A stretch of DNA of 17,084 bases from Dehalococcoidia bacterium. Lineage in GTDB: Bacteria; Chloroflexota; Dehalococcoidia; GIF9; AB-539-J10. The notes below the pieces were generated by a model, which saw only the letters and a list, made by a program, of their open reading frames with translations, searched no databases and was not told the origin of the DNA. Shown here piece by piece: positions 7,449 through 12,640 of the stretch (position 1 is the stretch's first letter; each line of letters opens with the position of its first letter). A program made the position numbers and the translations under genes. The stretch spans positions 1 through 17,084 of the forward strand of contig JAUWHW010000025.1 of the NCBI GenBank assembly GCA_030605665.1, in the 5' to 3' direction.

Positions 7449-8597
7449 ATGAAAATAAGAACAATCACAACAGGAGTTAACTTATCCTATCCAGTAGAAG
7501 AATTGCAAATCAAGAAAATTGCTGAATTTAGTTTGAGAGCAAGAAAGATTTTTGAGAATAATGGCTATGAAGTACAAACGCTGAGAATCACTACCCAGCC
7601 CTGGACAGAATATCTGGGTACATTAAGCCAGAACCAGGTAATTGATGAAATAAAAAATATAGAGAAAATCTGTATAAATAATGGAATCGACTTTGTCAGC
7701 ATAGGGACAGTTGCCGACCCGAAGTTTATAGACTTAATTCCAGAAATAAATAAAGCAACTTCTATAGTTTCGGCTTCGGTGACAGCAGGCAATATGACAG
7801 GCGGCATAAATTATGAAGCTGCAAAGAGGGCAGCAAATGTAGTGGTGAGAATTTCAAAAGAAACAGACAGAGGTTATGGAAATTTCCGCTTTGCTACCCT
7901 TTCAAATTGCCCGCCAGATATTCCATTTTTCCCGGCAAGTTATCATAAAGGCAAAACTTGCTTTTCCATAGGTTTAGAATGCAGTGATTTGGTTTCAAAA
8001 GCCTTTGAGAAATCAAAAAATCTAATTGAAGCTGAAAAAAACCTTGAATCCATTTTTACCATTGAACTTAAAAAGATTGAAAAAACTGCAAAAGAAATCG
8101 AGAAAAAGGAGAAGATTCTCTTAAAGGGAATTGACATTTCCCCAGCACCATCCTTACAAAAAAATGAAAGCATTGCTTTCGCCTTTGAAAAGCTAAATTT
8201 GGGTAAGTTTGGCGCTCCTGGAACTCTTGCTATTTCGGGAATGATTACAAAAGTTTTACAATCAATTGACGTTAAAAAATGCGGATACTCTGGGCTAATG
8301 TTGCCTGTTTTGGAGGATTTTGGTCTGGCCACCAGGTGCAGCGAAGGACTTTTTGGTGTTGATGCTATTTTACTTTATTCTGCTGTTTGTGGCACTGGTT
8401 TAGATTGTATTCCACTGCCTGGAAACGTTTCTGAGGATAAAGTTTATGCTATTTTGCTGGATATGACCACACTAGCTATAAAATTAAACAAGCCGCTTTC
8501 GGCAAGATTGCTTCCGGTTCCAAATAAAAACGCTGCAGAAATAACTCATTTTGAATCACCTTATCTGGTTGATTGCAAAATATTAGAAGTAAAATAG
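7449..8597 (+). CDS. DUF711 / UPF0210 family protein
   Basis: A 382-residue protein that I recognise as DUF711 (UPF0210), a widespread family of unknown biochemical role. Family-like stretches include KIRTITTGVNL at the N-terminus, DFVSIGTVADP, SVTAGNMTGGINY, DIPFFPASYHKG, FSIGLECSD, LKGIDISPAPS and the C-terminal SGLMLPVLEDFGLA with VCGTGLDCIPLPG. The start is ATG 7449 with AGGGGGT about ten bases upstream; the in-frame TTG at 7419 lies inside the -10 box. Lys/Ile codons and AT content are clearly higher than in flanking genes, hinting at a different origin. It is monocistronic with its own promoter. No function is assigned. Confidence 0.85.
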   Translation: MKIRTITTGVNLSYPVEELQIKKIAEFSLRARKIFENNGYEVQTLRITTQPWTEYLGTLSQNQVIDEIKNIEKICINNGIDFVSIGTVADPKFIDLIPEINKATSIVSASVTAGNMTGGINYEAAKRAANVVVRISKETDRGYGNFRFATLSNCPPDIPFFPASYHKGKTCFSIGLECSDLVSKAFEKSKNLIEAEKNLESIFTIELKKIEKTAKEIEKKEKILLKGIDISPAPSLQKNESIAFAFEKLNLGKFGAPGTLAISGMITKVLQSIDVKKCGYSGLMLPVLEDFGLATRCSEGLFGVDAILLYSAVCGTGLDCIPLPGNVSEDKVYAILLDMTTLAIKLNKPLSARLLPVPNKNAAEITHFESPYLVDCKILEVK

Positions 8598-8771
8598 CTG
8601 TCCGCTCCGAAAACTCTTCAGCTCTAAAGAAGATGAGGAAGGGTGTTGCTTGTCTATTAAGATAGTTTCTCCGCTCTAGCTCCGTGATCTAGTTCAGATA
8701 GATGGTGGATACTTCAGGTGGTTCTTTATATCATTGCAAGCCGAAGCCTGGCAATCTTCAGGAAAAATCCC

Positions 8772-8888
8772 CTCTCTCTTGATGAGAGAGCTGTTTTATT
8801 CCTGTTTCCCCTCTCCCTTGATGGGAGAGGGCTAGGGTGAGGGTGAAATTTCACCCTCCCTCTAACTCCCTCCCGCCAGGGGAGGGAG
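8772..8888. repeat. Cluster of four palindromic hairpins (REP/MITE-like)
   Basis: Four palindromes lie in series: CTCTCTC-TTGAT-GAGAGAG (8772-8790), CCCTCTCCC-TTGAT-GGGAGAGGG (8809-8831), a 20-base perfect palindrome centred on GAAATTTC (8839-8858), and CTCCCTCCC-GCCAG-GGGAGGGAG (8866-8888). The first two share the TTGAT loop and are probably divergent copies. Such CT/GA-rich palindromes are common dispersed repeats in bacterial intergenic DNA. The rest of the 8598-8976 gap shows no gene. It could also end transcription from both sides, though no T-run is present. Confidence 0.75.
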
Positions 8889-8976
8889 TATCAGCATAGA
8901 TTGCCTTGGCGCTTGGAATATCAAGGTCGGAATGCCTCTCTAATCGATTATCTATAATGTCATGTGTGAGCATTGG

Positions 8977-9426
8977 TCACTCCTGTAGCAGTTTTGGGTA
9001 GTTGGTGCGGAGCCATTTTATCACAGAAGCACGGAGATTCCTTGCCAGAATTACCATCTCTTTAACCTCCTGGTTAGATACTACCCCCGCCCGTTCATAG
9101 TCGCTGATGTTCCGTTTCTTTCGGAACTCATGAAATTGGGTAATCAGTCTGGCATCAGCCCTGATGGTATAGACAAGCGACTGGATCACCCGATAGTAGT
9201 GGGTATTGCGTGCAGCACAGTAGCCAGCTGCGGCCAGAGCTGCAGTGGCCATCTGGAGAGCAGCGTTATAGGCGATATTTAATTTCCAGTCCGAGCTCAA
9301 CCCAGCTGTCTGGCAGTTATCCAGGTCGCGATCCACTACGCTCAGTAGGTCTGCAATCTCCCGAGGGCTAGTTTGGTGTTCAATCAGCCAAGCGTTTTTC
9401 AACCAGTCGCGCAAGCTGATGTTCAT
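8977..9426 (-). CDS. HEPN-domain protein, partner of the nucleotidyltransferase
   Basis: A 149-residue all-helical protein resembling small HEPN proteins paired with minimal nucleotidyltransferases. Hydrophobic helix ALQMATAALAAAGYCA is followed by the diagnostic FHEFRKKRNISDYERAG (about 98-114). The usual R-x4-6-H ribonuclease motif is replaced there by R-N-x2-D-Y-E, a variant I associate with SAV_6107-like HEPN proteins, so RNase activity is uncertain. The gene overlaps the end of the upstream nucleotidyltransferase by about 47 bases, so the two are translated from one message. The start is ATG 9426; the TTG at 9432 is an alternative, and neither has ideal ribosome-site spacing. In MNT-HEPN modules the nucleotidyltransferase modifies and silences the HEPN toxin. 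Confidence 0.75.
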   Translation of the reverse strand: MNISLRDWLKNAWLIEHQTSPREIADLLSVVDRDLDNCQTAGLSSDWKLNIAYNAALQMATAALAAAGYCAARNTHYYRVIQSLVYTIRADARLITQFHEFRKKRNISDYERAGVVSNQEVKEMVILARNLRASVIKWLRTNYPKLLQE

Positions 9427-10006
9427 CTCCAATTACGTATATTTTACTTTCGCTCAAGACTGACTTGAGGAAATGATGCCCCTCGGTGATTTTACTTTTA
9501 AACTCGGCAGGGGGATATACTGTGGGATTGATTTCCCGCCTTAGCGTCTCCTGTGCAGGGCCGAGTCTCTCAACGACCTCGGCGAATGACACTTCGCCCA
9601 CTACCAAGATGTCCACGTCACTGGACTGGTATTCCGAGCTACGGGCTACAGAACCATAGATTAGGGCAATCGAGATGTTATCTACCAGTGGAGCCAGGGC
9701 AGAGCGTAATATATCTCCAACCCCGGCTGTCTTGGCCACGAAGCTTTTCAGTTCAGTAAAGACGGGACATTCCATATTAGCCTGATAATAAATCTGCTTG
9801 CCTCTTACAGTCCGCCGGATAATTCCTGCAGCGGAAAGCTGTTTCAATTCCCTTTGCATGGCACCAAGACCTGTGCCGGAGAAGCGGGCGATCTGACGTA
9901 GGTAAAAGGACTCATCGGCATGGCTGTAAAGCAGGGATAGAATCGCTCGGCGGGTCTTGCCAAACAGGGCCGCAGACAGATTATAGCTTCCAGTCATTGT
10001 ACTCAT
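9380..10006 (-). CDS. Winged-helix plus minimal nucleotidyltransferase antitoxin
   Basis: A 208-residue two-domain protein. Residues about 7-80 form a winged helix (LFGKTRRAILSLLYSHADES, then FYLRQIARFSGTGLG and GIIRRTVRGKQIYYQAN). A minimal nucleotidyltransferase domain follows with GSVARSSEYQ (118-127) and SDVDILV (Asp130 and Asp132 as metal ligands), then REINPTVYPPAEF. It probably transfers a nucleotide to the adjacent HEPN protein, with the winged helix giving autoregulation. The start is set by the promoter at 10017-10045: ATG 10006 would be almost leaderless, and ATG 9997 is the alternative. An upstream in-frame TTG at 10045 lies in the -35 box and is rejected. The gene overlaps the following HEPN gene. 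Confidence 0.85.
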   Translation of the reverse strand: MSTMTGSYNLSAALFGKTRRAILSLLYSHADESFYLRQIARFSGTGLGAMQRELKQLSAAGIIRRTVRGKQIYYQANMECPVFTELKSFVAKTAGVGDILRSALAPLVDNISIALIYGSVARSSEYQSSDVDILVVGEVSFAEVVERLGPAQETLRREINPTVYPPAEFKSKITEGHHFLKSVLSESKIYVIGDEHQLARLVEKRLAD

Positions 10007-10016
10007 TATGGGGACA

Positions 10017-10045
10017 ATTGTACCCTTTTTAGTTACTGTATTCAA
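10017..10045 (-). promoter_or_regulatory. Promoter of the nucleotidyltransferase-HEPN operon
   Basis: On the minus strand: -35 TTGAAT (10045-10040), 17 bases, -10 TACAAT (10022-10017). Predicted initiation near 10010 leaves four or five bases before ATG 10006 and no Shine-Dalgarno, implying leaderless translation. Confidence 0.55.
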
Positions 10046-10126
10046 GGCTCTCTCTTAACTGCCTTCATATAATGGTTAATTTCATCCAGAGATAGCCTTC
10101 GCAGAGCAATGCAGGTTATCAATTAT
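10042..10126 (-). pseudogene. Repeat copy A: C-terminal restriction-enzyme-like remnant
   Basis: The minus-strand frame reads LRRLSLDEINHYMKAV and stops at TGA 10042-10044, next to the nucleotidyltransferase promoter. The core LSLDEINHYMK also occurs in copies at 10539-10691 and 12282-12438. The pattern resembles the C-terminal RKGR-LS-DDI-HYQK block of type ISP/Eco57I-like restriction-modification enzymes. It is the shortest of the three copies and lacks the AIRLTIGLQ continuation. Confidence 0.45.
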
Positions 10127-10150
10127 TGAACCCAGTTAAGGAGGTTCAAT
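10125..10150. repeat. Inverted repeat of unknown role
   Basis: Arms ATTGAACC (10125-10132) and GGTTCAAT (10143-10150) are perfect over 8 bp with a 10-base loop, followed on the plus strand by TTATTTT. No plus-strand gene lies upstream, so a terminator role is doubtful. Confidence 0.35.
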
Positions 10151-10196
10151 TTATTTTGCAGGTTGGCGAAAAACATCATGGAGTTTTACCTCCGCC

Positions 10197-10268
10197 CTAT
10201 AGCTTGTAAAAACCATCTTCGTTAATTCCAAGCTGCTTAAGGATGTCTGAGAGGAAATAGGGGCTGAT
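10197..10268 (-). pseudogene. HicA toxin remnant (3' end only)
   Basis: Immediately after the orphan hicB, the minus strand encodes SDILKQLGINEDGFYKL before TAG at 10197-10199. This matches the usual HicA C-terminus (xLxxILKQxGIsxeeFxxL). The dsRBD-like core with the catalytic Gly-Ser-His is absent, so most of the toxin gene has been deleted. There is no start codon. The match rests on a short segment. Confidence 0.5.
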
Positions 10269-10271
10269 GCT

Positions 10272-10484
10272 TTATACCCCTACCCCAACCCAACTGGTGC
10301 CAATTTCATCAGGGATTTCCTCACCATGCTCTTTACGATATTCAAGGCAAAGCTCAAGTACCTCTTTGATATTAGTCAAGCATTCCTCATAGGTCTCACC
10401 TTGAGCATGGGCTTCTGGAATAAGAGGGCAACTGACTATATAGAATCCGTCAGGTGCTTTCCTGATTATGGTAGTGTATTGCAT
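10272..10484 (-). CDS. Orphan HicB-like antitoxin
   Basis: A 70-residue HicB/UPF0150-type protein: MQYTTIIRKAPDGFYIVSCP, then PEAHAQGETYEECLTNIKEVLELCLEYRKEHGEEIP. This is the partial RNase H-like fold of HicB without a C-terminal RHH/HTH. It starts at ATG 10484 with a weak GAGAG ribosome site and an extended -10 (TGCTATAAT) 19 bases upstream. Normally HicB neutralises HicA. Here only a HicA scar (10197-10268) follows, so it has no cognate toxin next to it. It could act on another HicA, such as the one at 15935-16180, or simply be a relic. Confidence 0.8.
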   Translation of the reverse strand: MQYTTIIRKAPDGFYIVSCPLIPEAHAQGETYEECLTNIKEVLELCLEYRKEHGEEIPDEIGTSWVGVGV

Positions 10485-10502
10485 TTTCTCTCTATCAAAT
10501 CA

Positions 10503-10511
10503 ATTATAGCA
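10503..10511 (-). promoter_or_regulatory. Extended -10 promoter of the orphan hicB
   Basis: The minus strand reads TGCTATAAT (10511-10503), a perfect -10 with an upstream TG. No good -35 is visible, as expected for an extended -10 promoter. The same nonamer precedes the intact hicBA pair at 16469-16477. Confidence 0.5.
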
Positions 10512-10538
10512 TAATCATGCCAGAACTCTAATCTCAGG

Positions 10539-10691
10539 CTATGTGACTGATTGGTCAACTTTGGCATATTCACTATCAATCTTTCCTTGTAGCCCAATGG
10601 TCAATCGGATTGCCCTGACTACCTTCATATGATGGTTTATTTCATCCAGAGATAGCTTCCGCCCCTTTCTATACTTTGAATATTTCTTTAC
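10539..10691 (-). pseudogene. Repeat copy B: C-terminal restriction-enzyme-like remnant
   Basis: A minus-strand frame open for 50 codons between stops reads KKYSKYRKGRKLSLDEIN, then HHMKVVRAIRLTIGLQGKID, and ends at TAG 10539-10541. It has no start codon. DNA from 10588 to about 10675 is closely similar to 12349-12438, with several of the differences in third codon positions, so these are copies of a former coding sequence. The pattern resembles the C-terminal block of type ISP/Eco57I-like restriction-methylases. That family match is from memory. Confidence 0.5.
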
Positions 10692-10838
10692 TTAAGAAGC
10701 TAAGGGAAAGGGAGTTGAGAATTTACCTATAATGGTATTTCGATACAGTAGAGCGGTTAAACCACCTCTCTACAGCTTCGGGCTCAATTATTATTGGGTA
10801 TTCTCTTAACCTTCTCGTGAAGAAGTAATTTTCCCCTC

Positions 10839-10887
10839 ATTTTTACTTCAGTTTTTTATCCGCAAGCTTTATGGTGGGTATAAAACC
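10839..10887 (+). repeat. Relic copy of the VapBC-like promoter region
   Basis: The segment TTTACTTCAGTTTTTTATC through CAAGCTTTATGGTGGGTAT aligns without gaps to 6512-6560 before the VapB-like gene, at roughly three quarters identity. The -10 TATAAT has become TATGGT and the ribosome site AAAGGAGG is AAACCAGG. No antitoxin frame follows, so it looks like the remains of a second related operon. The surrounding stretch 10692-10970 shows no gene. Confidence 0.45.
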
Positions 10888-10970
10888 AGGAGCTCACAAT
10901 AGAACCCATAGTCTGCACATTTACAAATTGACGAAATGTTTGACGTAAACACATAATAGCCGTCTTTGGA

Positions 10971-10999
10971 TTGACTATTATGACAACTAGAGATAGGAT
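10971..10999 (+). promoter_or_regulatory. Candidate promoter for the PLD-like pseudogene/NYN unit
   Basis: -35 TTGACT (10971-10976), 17 bases, -10 TAGGAT (10994-10999). It lies 28 bases before ATG 11028. No clear Shine-Dalgarno follows. Confidence 0.5.
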
Positions 11000-11027
11000 A
11001 TAGATAGATCTCCGCTATTTATTTGAT

Positions 11028-11465
11028 ATGAGCACGGATACAACGTTTATTATCAATGAAGGTGAAGGTAACCTCCGGGATAGATTCCGAGTACTGATAA
11101 AGGATACCCGGCTCTTCGATGCCTTGGTTGGCTATTTCTATACCAGTGGCTTCTATGCGCTTTATAAATCGCTGGAAAACACTGACAAAATCAGAATTCT
11201 CATCGGGATAAGCACAAGCAGACAAACCGTTAGCTTAATTTAACAATCTCAATCTCCAATACAGGGAATCTTTCAATTCTCTCATGCTGAGGCGAAAGAG
11301 AAATTCTCAGATACTATTGCTGAGGAAATGGAAAACTCAGAAGATAGCAGCAATGTAGAAGAGGGTGTAAGTAAGTTCCTGGAATGGCTCCACAATGGTA
11401 AGTTGGAGATTAGAGCTTATCCTTCGGAAAATATTCATGCCAAACTGTACATCATAGGCAAATAG
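11028..11465 (+). pseudogene. PLD-like domain of helicase-type protein, nonsense-interrupted and truncated
   Basis: One reading frame runs from ATG 11028 to TAG 11463-11465, broken only by TAA at 11241-11243 (codon 72). Before it: FIINEGEGNLRDRFRVLIKD, then FDALVGYFYTSGFYALYKSL and IRILIGISTS. After it: QFSHAEAKEKFSDTIAEEM and SENIHAKLYIIGK. The IHAKLYI segment is the start of an HKD (HxK) phospholipase-D motif. The N-terminus is like long PLD-plus-SNF2 helicase proteins. The frame stops right after HAKLYIIGK, so the rest of the PLD domain and any helicase are gone. CAA to TAA is the simplest origin of the internal stop, since Gln suits that position. The NYN gene starts two bases after the final stop. 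Confidence 0.75.
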
Positions 11466-11467
11466 CC

Positions 11468-11965
11468 ATGAAGAAGCCACAAAATAATTATGCCTTTATT
11501 GACAGCCAGAACCTTAACCTTTCAATTCGTAGCCAGGGATGGATTCTAGATTTTGGGAAGCTCAGACAATATCTTCGTGACAAATACAGCATTACTAAGG
11601 CTTTTCTCTTTATCGGTTATGTTTATGACAATCAAGATTTGTACACTGCCTTGCAAAAAGACGGCTACATCCTGATCTTCAAGCCAACTCTCAGATTGCC
11701 AGATGGTCGAGTAAAGGGGAATATTGATGCTGATTTAGTTCTTCATGCCATGATTGAGTATAAGAACTATGACAAAGCCCTTATTGTTACCGGAGACGGT
11801 GATTTCTATTGCTTGGTGGATTATCTCAGGAAGAACGATAGGCTGTTAAAGTTGATGATTCCGAATAAATATGCGTTCTCCTCCTTATTCAGGAAAATTA
11901 TGCCCCATGTCGTATTCATGAACGACCTCAGAGGCAAACTGGAGTATAATAAAAATGCTAAATAA
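11468..11965 (+). CDS. NYN-domain (LabA/DUF88-like) predicted ribonuclease
   Basis: A 165-residue NYN domain, a PIN-like metal-dependent nuclease fold. Acidic ligands are intact: Asp12 in YAFIDSQNLN, Asp87 and Asp89 in KGNIDADLVLHAM, and Asp110 and Asp112 in VTGDGDFYCLVDYL. Length and blocks suggest a complete single-domain protein, probably acting on RNA in the cytoplasm. ATG 11468 follows the PLD-like pseudogene's stop by two bases and has only a weak AGGC-type ribosome site, so it may depend on translation or transcription from upstream. Whether it was part of the PLD operon or arrived when that gene was truncated cannot be told here. Confidence 0.87.
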   Translation: MKKPQNNYAFIDSQNLNLSIRSQGWILDFGKLRQYLRDKYSITKAFLFIGYVYDNQDLYTALQKDGYILIFKPTLRLPDGRVKGNIDADLVLHAMIEYKNYDKALIVTGDGDFYCLVDYLRKNDRLLKLMIPNKYAFSSLFRKIMPHVVFMNDLRGKLEYNKNAK

Positions 11966-11969
11966 GAAA

Positions 11970-12011
11970 GAGAGGCATTACCGCGGGACGGAACCCTTTG
12001 GATGGCCTCTC
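11970..12011. repeat. Inverted repeat between convergent genes
   Basis: Arms GAGAGGC (11970-11976) and GCCTCTC (12005-12011) enclose 28 bases just after the NYN stop. There is no T-run. It may be a weak bidirectional terminator or the end of a decayed element. Confidence 0.3.
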
Positions 12012-12187
12012 ATCGTGATGCTGATTATAATGATAGCAAACACACATTTTGTTGTCAAATTGACCCATGGATAAACTAGCTGACACATAAAAATGGTATA
12101 AATATACCTGCCGGTATTAAACATATGCTCGGCTGTTTCCAAGTCGTAGCAGGCAGAGTCTAACCAGTTCTTAACTTCCCTTTTCAT
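11978..12187 (-). pseudogene. Truncated HEPN-domain gene
   Basis: The first 37 residues (12187 to about 12077) match the start of a HEPN protein: MKREVKNWLDSACYDLETAE, then HMFNTGRYIYTIFMCQL. HEPN proteins normally continue here with a second helix (A-EK-LKA) and the R-x4-6-H motif. Instead the frame runs into unrelated low-complexity residues and stops at 11978. The catalytic half is missing and the rest of the reading frame is probably accidental. Confidence 0.6.
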
Positions 12188-12281
12188 ATCTGTATTTTAC
12201 AAATAATGCGGTCGTAATGCTATCCAAGATTCCTTTCGGTAGAGTTCACATCATTCTGAGTAGGAAGCGTAAGTAATTGAT

Positions 12282-12438
12282 TTATTTCACAACTTGCGGT
12301 GGTGCGACTAGATGGTGGATTTTAGTGTATATGGGGTCAATTCTCCATTGTAGCCCAATGGTCAATCGGATTGCCGTGGCCACTTTCATATAATGGTTAA
12401 TTTCATCCAGAGACAGCTGACGGCTCTTTCTAATACAT
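12282..12438 (-). pseudogene. Repeat copy C: C-terminal restriction-enzyme-like remnant
   Basis: A minus-strand frame between stops reads RKSRQLSLDEINHYMKVA, then TAIRLTIGLQWRID, ending at TAA 12282-12284. It lacks a start. The 12349-12438 part is closely similar to copy B. Beyond WRID the two copies diverge, so the tail may be non-homologous read-out. The rest of 12188-12640 holds this copy, a tRNA-end-like sequence and no gene. Confidence 0.5.
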
Positions 12439-12446
12439 CAAAAATG

Positions 12447-12476
12447 TGGGCGACTCCAATGGGATTCGAACCCCCC
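12447..12476 (-). other. tRNA 3'-end-like sequence, possible att remnant
   Basis: The minus strand reads GGTTCGAATCCCATTGG then AGTCGCCCA: a T-loop consensus (GGTTCGAATCC) followed by an acceptor-like strand and CCA. The T-stem has one mismatch and one wobble pair, the acceptor length is off by one, and no anticodon arm lies upstream. It is not a functional tRNA. Such 3' fragments are left by integrases that use tRNA genes as attachment sites. Confidence 0.35.
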
Positions 12477-12640
12477 AAATTACACAAGCAAGATGACGAG
12501 TAATCCTGACTTCAAATAAGGACATTCCCGGTTTAAGTATGTTAATAACAGGCACGACCTAATCTGGGCCATTCTCCCCGATTGAGGGTAGACACGATTT
12601 TTCTAGTGCAGCCCAAGGATATGAAGGAAACCAAATTCAT

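Noticed and set aside
10007..10045. TTG 10045 as start of the nucleotidyltransferase (overlapping the TGA of copy A)
   Set aside because: The TTG is the first half of a -35 box with a good -10 downstream, and conserved protein sequence begins after residue 14.
10042..12438. The three repeat copies as a CRISPR array
   Set aside because: Only three copies, hundreds of bases apart, divergent and with coding-type substitutions; no regular spacers or cas genes.
12447..12530. A functional tRNA gene on the minus strand
   Set aside because: Only a T-arm/acceptor-like piece is present; no D-arm or anticodon arm could be found and stem pairing is imperfect.
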